A stretch of DNA of 20,457 nt from CG1-02-35-72 sp036170135. Its GTDB lineage: Bacteria; Bacteroidota; Bacteroidia; Flavobacteriales; Flavobacteriaceae. The stretch is taken from the NCBI GenBank assembly GCA_036170135.1, contig JAVHOP010000012.1:1-20457 (forward strand), read 5' to 3'. Made by a program: the position numbers and the translations under genes. Positions 8,215-16,862 of the stretch are shown here, piece after piece. Within the stretch, counting starts at the first letter, position 1, and every line of letters begins with the position of its first letter. Below the pieces are notes generated by a model that saw only the letters and a list, made by a program, of their open reading frames with translations, made no database searches and was not told where the DNA came from.

Positions 8215-9339
8215 ATGTCTACTTCTGAAGAAAAACGTAACACGTATTATGAAAGCATCATAAAACAAGGCTATAGCCGTAGAGATTTTATGAAATTCAC
8301 GACTTATATGGCGGCTTTTATGGGCTTAGAAAGCTCTATGGTTGGGCAAATTGCCAAATCACTAGAAACGACTCCAAGGCTTCCTGTAATTTGGGAGCAT
8401 TATCAAGAATGCACTTGTTGCAGTGAATCTTTTATTAGATCAGATCATCCTATTGTTGCTGATATTATTTTAGATAAAATTTCTTTAGACTATACATTGA
8501 CATTGATGGCCGCTTCAGGTCACCAAGCAGAAGCTGCCAAACGGGAAACCATGAAAAAATACAAAGGAGAATACATTCTTTGTGTCGAAGGTTCTATTCC
8601 GCTTGGCGATGATGGCAATTATTGTTGTATCGCAGGTAAAACGGCCAAACAAGCCTTTCTAGAAGCTGCCGAAGGCGCCAAAGCAATTATTGCTTGGGGA
8701 AGTTGTGCTTCAAATGGTTGTGTGCAATCGGCAAAACCAAACCCTACCGAAGCCACACCAATTCATAAAATAATTAAGAACAAACCAATTATAAGAGTTC
8801 CGGGCTGTCCGCCGATAGGCGAAGTTATGGCAGGCGTTATTATGCATGTTGTTGCTTTTGGGCGTTTACCAGAACTTGACCGTCAAGGAAGACCAAAAGC
8901 ATTTTATTCAAAACGTGTTCACGACAGTTGCTATCGTCGTCCTTATTATGATGCCGGATTGTTTGCTGAAACATTTGATGATAAAAACTCAAAAGAAGGT
9001 TATTGCTTATATAACTTAGGTTGTAAAGGCCCGATGACCTACAATTCTTGTGGTACATTAAAATGGAATAATGGCGTGAGTTATCCAATTCAATCAGGTC
9101 ATGGCTGTATCGGTTGTAGTGAAAATAATTTTTGGGATAATGGTCCATTCTACGAAAGATTAACCAGAGTACCGGGCATTAACGAATCAACTACGGCAGA
9201 TAATGTAGGAAAGGTAGCAGCAGGCGTTTTAGCTGGAGGTATCGCCCTTCATGCAATTGCGGCAAATGTTTCAAAACGTAAAGAAGTAGCTGACAGAATA
9301 GAAAGAGGTAAAAAAAATGAACAACATATTGATTCTTAA
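8215..9339 (+). CDS. hyaA: [NiFe]-hydrogenase small subunit, oxygen-tolerant membrane-bound type
   Basis: A 374-residue precursor of the iron-sulfur electron-transfer subunit. The N-terminus has a twin-arginine signal, SRRDFMKF (21-28); by comparison with E. coli HyaA the mature protein begins near Leu50. The proximal cluster has all six cysteines, C66, C68, C69, C164, C169 and C198, each exactly 49 residues beyond C17, C19, C20, C115, C120 and C149 of Hyd-1. Glu125 matches Hyd-1 Glu76. H237, C240, C265 and C271 fit the distal cluster. C280, C299 and C302, with Pro292 in place of a fourth Cys, fit a medial [3Fe-4S] cluster. A hydrophobic helix near 331-352 is the C-terminal membrane anchor. 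It is the first gene of the plus-strand cluster, 11 bases before the large subunit. The symbol follows the E. coli homologue; hupS or hoxK are equivalents. Confidence 0.96.
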   Translation: MSTSEEKRNTYYESIIKQGYSRRDFMKFTTYMAAFMGLESSMVGQIAKSLETTPRLPVIWEHYQECTCCSESFIRSDHPIVADIILDKISLDYTLTLMAASGHQAEAAKRETMKKYKGEYILCVEGSIPLGDDGNYCCIAGKTAKQAFLEAAEGAKAIIAWGSCASNGCVQSAKPNPTEATPIHKIIKNKPIIRVPGCPPIGEVMAGVIMHVVAFGRLPELDRQGRPKAFYSKRVHDSCYRRPYYDAGLFAETFDDKNSKEGYCLYNLGCKGPMTYNSCGTLKWNNGVSYPIQSGHGCIGCSENNFWDNGPFYERLTRVPGINESTTADNVGKVAAGVLAGGIALHAIAANVSKRKEVADRIERGKKNEQHIDS

Positions 9340-9350
9340 AAGATAAAACA

Positions 9351-11084
9351 ATGGCAAATAGAATAGTAGTTGACCCAATCACAAGAATAGAAGGTCATTT
9401 AAGAATAGAAGCCGAAATAAAAGACGGTAAAATAGTTGATGCTTATAGCTCAAGTACGATGGTTAGAGGTATCGAAAACATTGTTAAAGGTCGCGATCCT
9501 AGAGATGTTTGGGCTTTTGTACAACGCACCTGTGGTGTTTGTACCACCGTTCATGCCCTAACGTCGGTTAGAACTGTTGAAGATGCATTAGGAATTGTGA
9601 TTCCACCAAATGCCGAAATGGTTAGAAATATTATGGAGGGTGCCCTATATATGCACGATCATAGCATCCATTTTTATCACTTACATGCCCTAGATTGGGT
9701 TGATGTGGTAAATGCTTTAAAAGCCGATCCTAAAAAAACATCCGAAATTGCACAAAACATTTCTAAATGGCCAAAGAGTTCACCTGGCTATTTTACAGAT
9801 GTTCAAAATCGTGTCAAAAAATTTGTTAGTAGCGGTCAATTAGGCATTTTTGCAAATGGTTATTGGGGTCATCCGCAAATGAAATTACCAGCTGAAGTTA
9901 ATTTGTTGGCTGTAGCTCATTATTTAGAAGCCTTAGAATGGCAAAAAGAAATCGTGAAAGTTCATACCATCTTTGGTGGTAAAAATCCACATCCTAATTA
10001 TTTGGTAGGCGGTATGGCTTGTGCTATTAATACTGAAAGTGCCGGTGGTTTAACAGCCGAACGTTTAGCTTATGTAGGACAATTATTACAAGATGGTAAA
10101 GATTTTATCGAACAAGTATATATTCCAGATTTATTAGCTATCGCTTCTTTCTATAAAGATTGGGCAGGAATAGGTAAGGGTTTTGGCAATTATATGTCTT
10201 ACGGTGATTTCCCAACTAATGGTTATGCCGATATGTCAAGCTTTAAATTCCCTCAAGGTGTTATTTTAGACAGAGATTTATCTAAAGTTCATGATGTAGA
10301 TCATAGAAGTAGCGACCAAATAGAAGAATATGTAAACAATTCTTGGTATAATTATTCTGATGGCGATGATAAAGGTAAACACCCTTGGGATGGTGAAACA
10401 AACATCAAATACTCAGGTCCAAAACCACCTTACGATTTCTTAAATGTTGAAGAAAAATACAGTTTTGTTAAAACGCCACGTTGGAAAGGTTTACCAATGG
10501 AAGTTGGTCCACTTGCGCGCTTGCTAGTTGGTTACGGCCGTGGAAATAAAGAAATTCAAGATGCTGTAAATGGCGCTTTGGCTCACTTAAATGTCCCTGT
10601 TGATGCCTTATTTTCAACTTTAGGAAGAACTGCTGCTCGTGGTATTGAAACACAATTGGTAGCTAATTGGACAATGGAATTCTATGCCACTTTGATGAAT
10701 AACATTAAAAATGGCGACGAACGCATGGCTAATATGGACAACTGGGAACCATCAAGTTGGCCAAAAGAAGCAAAAGGTGTCGGTTTTTCTGAAGCTCCCA
10801 GGGGCGCTTTAGCACATTGGATTAAAATTAAAGATGGTAAAACAGAAAACTACCAACAAGTTGTTCCAACTACTTGGAATGCTTCACCCCGTGACGCTAA
10901 AGGTCAACGCTCTGCTTACGAATCAACTTTAATTGGCACCCCAATTGCAAATCCAGACTTGCCTTTAGAAATTATACGCACTATTCACTCATTTGATCCT
11001 TGTTTGGCTTGTGCAGTGCATTTATATGATGAACACGGAAAACATATTTCTCAAGTTCAAAATATTTCGAGTTGCGAAAGTTAA
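9351..11084 (+). CDS. hyaB: [NiFe]-hydrogenase large (catalytic) subunit precursor
   Basis: A 577-residue protein that binds the Ni-Fe(CN)2CO centre and oxidises H2. The N-terminal motif RTCGVCTTVH gives C61 and C64, and the C-terminal motif DPCLACAVH gives C551 and C554; these are the four cysteine ligands of the nickel-iron site. The conserved TRIEGHLR block (11-18) includes a Glu at the position of the proton-gate residue in group 1 enzymes. A 20-residue tail follows His557 and should be removed by the maturation protease after nickel insertion. There is no signal peptide: it is expected to travel through Tat bound to the small subunit. The cytochrome gene starts 10 bases downstream. The whole sequence resembles group 1d uptake hydrogenases such as E. 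coli HyaB. Confidence 0.96.
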   Translation: MANRIVVDPITRIEGHLRIEAEIKDGKIVDAYSSSTMVRGIENIVKGRDPRDVWAFVQRTCGVCTTVHALTSVRTVEDALGIVIPPNAEMVRNIMEGALYMHDHSIHFYHLHALDWVDVVNALKADPKKTSEIAQNISKWPKSSPGYFTDVQNRVKKFVSSGQLGIFANGYWGHPQMKLPAEVNLLAVAHYLEALEWQKEIVKVHTIFGGKNPHPNYLVGGMACAINTESAGGLTAERLAYVGQLLQDGKDFIEQVYIPDLLAIASFYKDWAGIGKGFGNYMSYGDFPTNGYADMSSFKFPQGVILDRDLSKVHDVDHRSSDQIEEYVNNSWYNYSDGDDKGKHPWDGETNIKYSGPKPPYDFLNVEEKYSFVKTPRWKGLPMEVGPLARLLVGYGRGNKEIQDAVNGALAHLNVPVDALFSTLGRTAARGIETQLVANWTMEFYATLMNNIKNGDERMANMDNWEPSSWPKEAKGVGFSEAPRGALAHWIKIKDGKTENYQQVVPTTWNASPRDAKGQRSAYESTLIGTPIANPDLPLEIIRTIHSFDPCLACAVHLYDEHGKHISQVQNISSCES

Positions 11085-11094
11085 AATTTAGATT

Positions 11095-11790
11095 ATGAAA
11101 ACAAAAAACTTTAAACGAGTCTTTGTTTGGGAGCTCCCAGTAAGAATATTTCATTGGGTAAATGTTCTCGCAATTGTCGTTTTAGCAATTACAGGATTTA
11201 TTATTGCCGATCCGCCCGCATTATTATCAAATGCTGAACCTTTTAATTTACATACTTTTGGATGGGTAAGACTATTTCATTTCTCGGCTGCTTATATTTT
11301 CCTTTTTACCATGATTTTAAGAATTTATTGGTCTTTTGTAGGAAATCAATTTGCAAGTTGGCGTGCGTTTTGGCCTTTTAGTAAAAAAATGTGGTATAAT
11401 TTTAAACATGTTTTAAAAATTGATATCCTTTTAAAGAATGAAAAACATCCAGATTATAAAGATATCAGCATAGGGCACAACAGTGTTGCAACCTTGTCTT
11501 ATATTATTATGTTTTTTATGGCCTTAATACAAATAGCAACAGGATTTGCGCTATATGCCGATAGTTCTAGTTGGTTTCTTCCTAAACTCTTTGGATGGGT
11601 AGTGCCACTTTTAGGAGGTGATTTTATGGTGCGTACCGTTCATCACATCACGATGTGGACATTTATTTTATTTGCCTTAGTTCATATTTACTTGGTCTTT
11701 TATCATGATTGGTTAGAAGGTCGTGGTGAAGTATCTTCAATGTTTGGGGGCTATAAATTTGTAAATTCAAATCGTATTAAAAAGGATTAA
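11095..11790 (+). CDS. hyaC: Ni/Fe-hydrogenase b-type cytochrome subunit
   Basis: A 231-residue membrane protein of the HyaC/HupC family with four predicted helices (about 20-39, 58-80, 127-150 and 182-204). Candidate haem ligands are His20 in VRIFHW, His62 in VRLFHF, His183 or His184 in RTVHH, and His197 in ALVHIYL, the usual two-haem arrangement. It anchors the hydrogenase dimer to the inner membrane and passes electrons to the quinone pool. Third in the structural operon, 10 bases after the large-subunit gene, it is followed by a hairpin terminator rather than directly by the next gene. Its presence shows that the enzyme is wired to respiration, not to NAD or ferredoxin. Confidence 0.93.
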   Translation: MKTKNFKRVFVWELPVRIFHWVNVLAIVVLAITGFIIADPPALLSNAEPFNLHTFGWVRLFHFSAAYIFLFTMILRIYWSFVGNQFASWRAFWPFSKKMWYNFKHVLKIDILLKNEKHPDYKDISIGHNSVATLSYIIMFFMALIQIATGFALYADSSSWFLPKLFGWVVPLLGGDFMVRTVHHITMWTFILFALVHIYLVFYHDWLEGRGEVSSMFGGYKFVNSNRIKKD

Positions 11791-11815
11791 CTAAATATTA
11801 ATTAAACAAATCTTT

Positions 11816-11868
11816 AAAAGTAAATTCATTTTGCTCTTTTATTTTAGCTAAATGAATTTACTTTTTTT
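11816..11868 (+). terminator. Hairpin terminator or attenuator between hyaC and hyaD
   Basis: A perfect 16-base inverted repeat (arms 11816-11831 and 11850-11865, AAAAGTAAATTCATTT and its complement), with three further pairs inside after one mismatch and a T-run to 11868. It ends 11 bases before the hyaD start codon, so it should reduce or stop read-through from the structural genes. The stem is AT-rich, so termination may be partial. Confidence 0.65.
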
Positions 11869-11879
11869 ATATTTATAAG

Positions 11880-12413
11880 ATGAACAATAAAGAAAGACCA
11901 CCTATAGCTATTAGTAGCGATTCCTATTTTTTTGAAAAGGATAAATCTGATTGTGTTTTAATTATGGGCGTGGGTAATTATCTGATGGGTGATGAAGGCG
12001 TTGGCGTACATCTTATTCAAGATATGGCAAAAATTAAATTGCCTGATTATGTCGATATTCTTGATGGTGGTACCGGTGGCTTTTTGTTGTTGAGTTGTTT
12101 TGAAGCTTATAAAACCATCATTTTTGTAGATGCAACTATTGATGGTAACCCTGCTGGAACTATTTCATTAATCCGACCCAAATTTGCATCCGATTTTCCT
12201 TCGGCACTAAGTGTCCACGATGTGGGTTTAAAAGATATGATAGAAGCGGTCTATCTAATGGAACAAACACCAGATATTCACTTATTTACAGTATCTATTG
12301 AGGAATTAATCCCCATGTTTATAGGTCTCAGTCCACAGGTAAAAAATGCCATTCCCGAAATTATTGACAAAGTTCTAAAACTTTCAAAAGAACTGCATCT
12401 TAAAAAATTGTAA
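11880..12413 (+). CDS. hyaD: Hydrogenase maturation protease (HyaD/HybD family)
   Basis: A 177-residue endopeptidase that removes the C-terminal tail of the large subunit once nickel is bound. The motif GVGNYLMGDEGVG (30-42) supplies Glu39; Asp84 in IIFVDA and His113 in VHDVG complete the nickel-sensing triad, equivalent to Glu16, Asp62 and His93 of HybD. DGGTGG (62-67) is also conserved. About 22 residues precede the usual start of the fold; the next Met is Met29, inside the first strand, so the listed start is kept. It lies directly after the hairpin and 27 bases before hypF, so it may belong to the maturation gene group rather than the structural group. Confidence 0.93.
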   Translation: MNNKERPPIAISSDSYFFEKDKSDCVLIMGVGNYLMGDEGVGVHLIQDMAKIKLPDYVDILDGGTGGFLLLSCFEAYKTIIFVDATIDGNPAGTISLIRPKFASDFPSALSVHDVGLKDMIEAVYLMEQTPDIHLFTVSIEELIPMFIGLSPQVKNAIPEIIDKVLKLSKELHLKKL

Positions 12414-12440
12414 TTTTAAAGTGTATTTAAAATTATAAGC

Positions 12441-14696
12441 ATGCTAAAAACCTATCGTATTTTAATATCCGGATTGGTTCAAGGCGTTGGGTTTCGCCCA
12501 TTTGTTTATAATTTGGCAACAACATTTTCTTTAAAGGGAACAGTTTCTAATAACGAATTGGGGGTTATTATTAACGTTACCGGATTAGATCAAGATATTC
12601 AACACTTTTATAATGCTTTAATTCAAAATCCGCCACCGGTTTCGCAAATTAAAAACAATTCGATTTCTCAAATTAATTATCAACTTTTTGATGATTTTAA
12701 AATCATTCCATCAAATAAAAATGGCCGATTAAATCTGCCCTTAACACCCGATTTTGCCATTTGTGATGATTGTAAAGCCGATATTAAAAATCCAAAAAAC
12801 CGACGCTTTCATTATGCCTTTACAACTTGTGTGAATTGTGGGCCGCGTTGGTCAATTACCAATACATTTCCGTTTGAGCGAAATCATACCAGTATCGATA
12901 ATTTCAAAATGTGCAAAACCTGTCAAGCTGAATACACCACACCTGCCGATAGACGATTCCATTCGCAAACCAATACCTGTAAACATTGCGGTATTAGTTT
13001 ATTTTTAACTGATAATAGTGCAACCAAAATAGCAGTGCCACACGAGCAACTTTTTAAAAAAATTGCAAAATTACTTAGCGATGGCGCCATTATAGCCATT
13101 AAAAATACGAGTGGTTATTTATTGTGTTGTAATGCCGAGGACGAGCGAGCTATTCAAACATTAAGGCATAAAAAGAACCGACCAAATAAACCTTTTGCTG
13201 TTTTGTACCCATCGTTAGATTTTTTGCAACGAGAAATAGCGCTCAATCAACATCAAATACAATCTTTAAATTCGAGCGAGCGACCGATTACAATTATTCC
13301 TATTCTAAATTACAAAGGCAATTTAGCCTTAAATGCAGTGGCTCCTAGATTGAAACAATTGGGCGTCATGTTACCTTACACTGCTATTTTGCAATTGTTG
13401 GCTGATGAATTAAACTTTCCAATTGTAGCAACAAGTGGCAACAGCCATGGTTCGCCTATCGTTTGTAAGACAAATGATGCTCTTGATAAACTAAAAGATA
13501 TCGCCGATTATTTTGTGACTCACAACTTGCAAATTACGCACCCTCAAGATGATTCGGTTGTAAAATTTAGTCCAAAATTTAATCGAGAAGTTTTATTTCG
13601 TCGCTCTCGCGGTTATGCGCCAAATTATTTAAATGTCAAAAGTTTTTCTGATAAAAAAATCATGGCTATGGGTGCGCATTTAAAGAGCACGATTGCTTTT
13701 TATCCAAATGAATATCTGTATATCAGTCAATATCTGGGCAATCTCGATAATTTTGATGTCTATCTTCGGTTTACCGAAACGGCTTTGAATTTTATAAAGC
13801 TGTTTGAGCAAGAACCAGAAGTTATTTTGGTTGATAAACACCCGAACTATCTAAGCTCTCAATTTGGCAAGGAATTAGCTTTAAAAAACAATGCAAAACT
13901 GATAGAAATTCAACATCATAAGTCGCATTTTGCCGCAATTTTAGGTGAGCATCAACTGTTTGATAAAAGAGTTTTGGGAGTTGTTTTTGACGGAACAGGT
14001 TATGGTGATGACCAACAAATTTGGGGTGGTGAATTTTTTAAATACGAATCGAATAAGATTGAAAGAATACAGCATGTTGACTATTTTGATTGGCTTTTGG
14101 GCGACAAAATGTCTAAAGAACCACGATTATCCTTATTTGCTTTGGCTAATTTTGAAATGTATGATTTGGTTTCTCAAAAATTTACAGCAACCGAACTTAA
14201 AACCTACTCAACATTAAAAAAGTCAAATACCTTAAAAACATCGTCTGTTGGAAGATTATTTGATGCAGTAGCGTCGCTTGTAAATATTGCCGATTATAAT
14301 ACTTATGAAGGTGAAGCGGCTATTTTATTAGAAAATCACATCACTAATTACGATTTAAAATCTTGTAAAAGTTATTTAGATTGTCAAGATAATTGCATAT
14401 CAGCCCATAAAATTATTGCTAATATTTATGCTGACATCAAACTTGGCATTCCTAAAGATAAAATTATTGTCAATTTTATTTTTACGCTAGCCAATTTCAT
14501 CATTGATTTTGCTAAAAATAATTGCTATAATAATATCGCTTTAAGCGGTGGCGTTTTTCAAAATACTACCTTAGTAGATATGTTAATTGAATTAGCGCCA
14601 AAAGATATTAATTTGTATTTTCACAAAGATTTATCGCCAAATGACGAAAATGTTTCATTCGGACAAATGATGTATTATATAAATATTAACAAATAG
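12441..14696 (+). CDS. hypF: Carbamoyltransferase HypF
   Basis: A full-length 751-residue HypF. Its domains in order are an acylphosphatase-like domain (1-90; QGVGFRP with Arg19), two zinc-finger pairs (C108/C111 with C130/C133, and C158/C161 with C180/C183), a YrdC-like nucleotide-binding domain (about 200-395) and a Kae1-like carbamoyltransferase domain (about 405-751) with metal-binding HHKSH (492-496), DGTGYG (517-522) and SGGVFQN (702-708). It converts carbamoyl phosphate and ATP to carbamoyl-adenylate and moves the carbamoyl group to the C-terminal Cys of HypE, the first step in making the cyanide ligands. Only 3 bases separate its stop from the hypD start, so the two are co-transcribed. 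Confidence 0.96.
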   Translation: MLKTYRILISGLVQGVGFRPFVYNLATTFSLKGTVSNNELGVIINVTGLDQDIQHFYNALIQNPPPVSQIKNNSISQINYQLFDDFKIIPSNKNGRLNLPLTPDFAICDDCKADIKNPKNRRFHYAFTTCVNCGPRWSITNTFPFERNHTSIDNFKMCKTCQAEYTTPADRRFHSQTNTCKHCGISLFLTDNSATKIAVPHEQLFKKIAKLLSDGAIIAIKNTSGYLLCCNAEDERAIQTLRHKKNRPNKPFAVLYPSLDFLQREIALNQHQIQSLNSSERPITIIPILNYKGNLALNAVAPRLKQLGVMLPYTAILQLLADELNFPIVATSGNSHGSPIVCKTNDALDKLKDIADYFVTHNLQITHPQDDSVVKFSPKFNREVLFRRSRGYAPNYLNVKSFSDKKIMAMGAHLKSTIAFYPNEYLYISQYLGNLDNFDVYLRFTETALNFIKLFEQEPEVILVDKHPNYLSSQFGKELALKNNAKLIEIQHHKSHFAAILGEHQLFDKRVLGVVFDGTGYGDDQQIWGGEFFKYESNKIERIQHVDYFDWLLGDKMSKEPRLSLFALANFEMYDLVSQKFTATELKTYSTLKKSNTLKTSSVGRLFDAVASLVNIADYNTYEGEAAILLENHITNYDLKSCKSYLDCQDNCISAHKIIANIYADIKLGIPKDKIIVNFIFTLANFIIDFAKNNCYNNIALSGGVFQNTTLVDMLIELAPKDINLYFHKDLSPNDENVSFGQMMYYININK

Positions 14697-14699
14697 AAA

Positions 14700-15782
14700 A
14701 TGAAGTATTTAAATGAATATAGAAACTTGGAGGCGACAAAAAAAATCCTCGATGAGATTCATAGAATCACTACAAAACAGTGGCATATTATGGAAATTTG
14801 TGGTGGTCAAACCCATAGTTTGGTTAAAAATGGTATTCTAGAATTATTGCCAGAAAAGGTCAGTATGATTCACGGTCCGGGTTGCCCCGTTTGTGTGACG
14901 CCGCTAAATTTAATCGATAAAGCCATAGAATTGTTAGAAAAGGGCGTCATTGTCTGTTCTTTTGGCGATATGATTCGCGTGCCCGGAAGTAAAAAAAGTC
15001 TGCTTGAAGCCAAAGCTGTTGGTGGCGATTTACGCATTTTATATTCGCCTTTAGAAGCAGTTACCATTGCCAAAGAAAATCCTACTAAAGAAGTTGTTTT
15101 TTTTGCAGTAGGATTTGAAACGACAGCTCCAGCTAATGCACTTTCGGTGTTACATGCCGAAAAACTAGGACTAAAAAATTATTCAATTTTGGCGTCTCAT
15201 GTATTGGTTCCACCTGCAATGGAAGCTATTTTGTCTGATCATTTATGTAACATTGATGCTTTTTTGGGAGCAGGTCACGTTTGTGCCATTATGGGAATTC
15301 AGCAATATTATCCTTTGGTTGAAAAATATAAAACGCCAATTGTAATTACAGGTTTTGAGCCTTTAGATTTGGTTCAAGGAATTTATTTAGCAGTTAAACA
15401 GCTAGAAGAAGGACGGTTTGAATTAGAAAATCAATATGCACGCATTGTAAAACCATTTGGCAATACCGTAGCAATTGATGTGATTAATAAAATATTTGAA
15501 GTCGGCACGAGAGAATGGCGCGGCATTGGCAAAATTCCGAATAGTGGCTATGTTATAAAAGAAGCTTACCGAGCATACGATGCCGAAGTAAAATTTAATA
15601 TCAGCCATATCAGCGTTCCTGAAAATTCTGATTGTATTGCCGGTCAAATATTACGAGGCATCAAAAAACCAAATCAATGTGACCAGTTTGGCAAAACGTG
15701 CAAACCTTCAAATCCACTTGGTGCACCCATGGTTTCATCAGAAGGCGCTTGTGCAGCCTATTATCATTTCTCAGCAATTTAA
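14700..15782 (+). CDS. hypD: Fe-(CN)2CO scaffold protein HypD
   Basis: A 360-residue protein with the conserved HypD cysteines: C34 in EICGGQTHS, and C62 and C65 in HGPGCPVC. Four C-terminal cysteines (C312, C327, C334 and C351) hold the [4Fe-4S] cluster. Blocks VGFETTAPANA and GFEPLD are also typical. HypD forms a complex with HypC on which iron receives its CN and CO ligands, cyanide coming from HypE. It lies between hypF and hypE in tight order, 3 bases after one and 10 before the other. The length and all key residues are normal. Confidence 0.96.
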   Translation: MKYLNEYRNLEATKKILDEIHRITTKQWHIMEICGGQTHSLVKNGILELLPEKVSMIHGPGCPVCVTPLNLIDKAIELLEKGVIVCSFGDMIRVPGSKKSLLEAKAVGGDLRILYSPLEAVTIAKENPTKEVVFFAVGFETTAPANALSVLHAEKLGLKNYSILASHVLVPPAMEAILSDHLCNIDAFLGAGHVCAIMGIQQYYPLVEKYKTPIVITGFEPLDLVQGIYLAVKQLEEGRFELENQYARIVKPFGNTVAIDVINKIFEVGTREWRGIGKIPNSGYVIKEAYRAYDAEVKFNISHISVPENSDCIAGQILRGIKKPNQCDQFGKTCKPSNPLGAPMVSSEGACAAYYHFSAI

Positions 15783-15792
15783 AATAATAATT

Positions 15793-16818
15793 ATGACTAT
15801 TGAAAATTTAGGGTTTGAAACGATTAATTTAGGACACGGTAGTGGTGGCGAACTGACACGGAATTTGTTAGATAAAATTATTTTTAAAACCTTTAGTAAT
15901 CCGTTTTTAGATAAAAAAGACGATGGCGCTATTGTGGAGTTTACTAATAAAATAGCCATTTCAACCGATAGTTTTGTCATCACGCCCATTTTTTTTAAAG
16001 GAGGAAATATTGGAAGTTTAGCAGTTCACGGTACCGTGAACGATGTAGCTATGTGTGGCGCCATGCCAAAATATTTATCCTTAGCATTTATCATTGAAGA
16101 AGGTTTAAAAGTAACCGATTTTATAAATATTGTAAATTCAATTAAAAAAGCTGCTGATCAAAGTGACGTGATGATTGTAACGGGAGATACCAAAGTTGTT
16201 GAGCGCGGTAAAGGCGATCAGATTTTTATAAATACTACCGGATTTGGTGAGCTTCATCCTAAAGCAAATATTTCGGTAAGTAACATCAAAACAGGAGATA
16301 AAATCCTTGTAAACGGTTATATTGCGCAACACGGTATGGCTATTATGAGCGACCGAGAAGGATTAGAATTTGAGTCGACAATAGAAAGCGATTCAACTAA
16401 TTTAAATTTTATTGTAAAGGATTTATTAGATGCTTTTGGAGATAAAATAAAAATGTTAAGAGATCCCACTCGTGGCGGTCTTGGTACTGTTTTGCACGAA
16501 ATTGCGAATGATATCAATAAAGGTGTTACTATAAAAGAGTCGGATATTCCATTAGAAAAACAAGTGGCAGCAGCTTGCGAAATGCTGGGTTTAGACCCGA
16601 TGTATGTAGCAAATGAAGGCGTATTTATAGCTGTTGTTGATAAAAGTATTGAAGCCGAAGTTTTAGCCTTGATGCATCGACATCCAAAAGGAAAAAACGC
16701 AAAAAGCATTGGTGAATTTACAAACGAACATCCCAATAAGGTAGTAATGGAAAGTCTCATTGGTGGAAAACGCATCGTTAGTCCGCTTGTGGGTGAACAA
16801 TTACCGCGCATTTGTTAA
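15793..16818 (+). CDS. hypE: Carbamoyl dehydratase HypE
   Basis: A 341-residue AIRS/PurM-like ATPase. The open frame continues upstream into hypD, but the start is placed at 15793 because MTIENLGFETINLGHGSGG is the expected HypE N-terminus and the 52 upstream codons match only hypD in another frame. The ATP-binding and dimer motifs include GHGSGGE (14-20), DDGA and TGDTKVVERG. The protein ends in LPRIC, whose final Cys accepts the carbamoyl group from HypF and is dehydrated to a thiocyanate with ATP. Cyanide then passes to iron on HypC-HypD. It is the last gene of the plus-strand cluster; no clear terminator is seen in the 44 bases before the convergent permease gene. Confidence 0.95.
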   Translation: MTIENLGFETINLGHGSGGELTRNLLDKIIFKTFSNPFLDKKDDGAIVEFTNKIAISTDSFVITPIFFKGGNIGSLAVHGTVNDVAMCGAMPKYLSLAFIIEEGLKVTDFINIVNSIKKAADQSDVMIVTGDTKVVERGKGDQIFINTTGFGELHPKANISVSNIKTGDKILVNGYIAQHGMAIMSDREGLEFESTIESDSTNLNFIVKDLLDAFGDKIKMLRDPTRGGLGTVLHEIANDINKGVTIKESDIPLEKQVAAACEMLGLDPMYVANEGVFIAVVDKSIEAEVLALMHRHPKGKNAKSIGEFTNEHPNKVVMESLIGGKRIVSPLVGEQLPRIC

Positions 16819-16862
16819 GCCATCGATTCTGAACACTTCAGCAAGAATACTAAAATTAGGAA

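Noticed and set aside
15637..15792. A 52-codon upstream extension of hypE overlapping the end of hypD.
   Set aside because: HypE orthologues begin at the GHGSGG-proximal Met; the extension is only the out-of-frame reading of the conserved C-terminal cluster region of hypD.
16317..16811. A 164-codon minus-strand open frame inside hypE.
   Set aside because: It is the complement of a highly conserved enzyme gene and its translation is rich in Ser, Pro and Cys without any motif.
16829..16841. A small inverted repeat (CTGAA-CAC-TTCAG) between hypE and the permease as a terminator.
   Set aside because: It is only 5 pairs with no T-run on either strand; likely chance.
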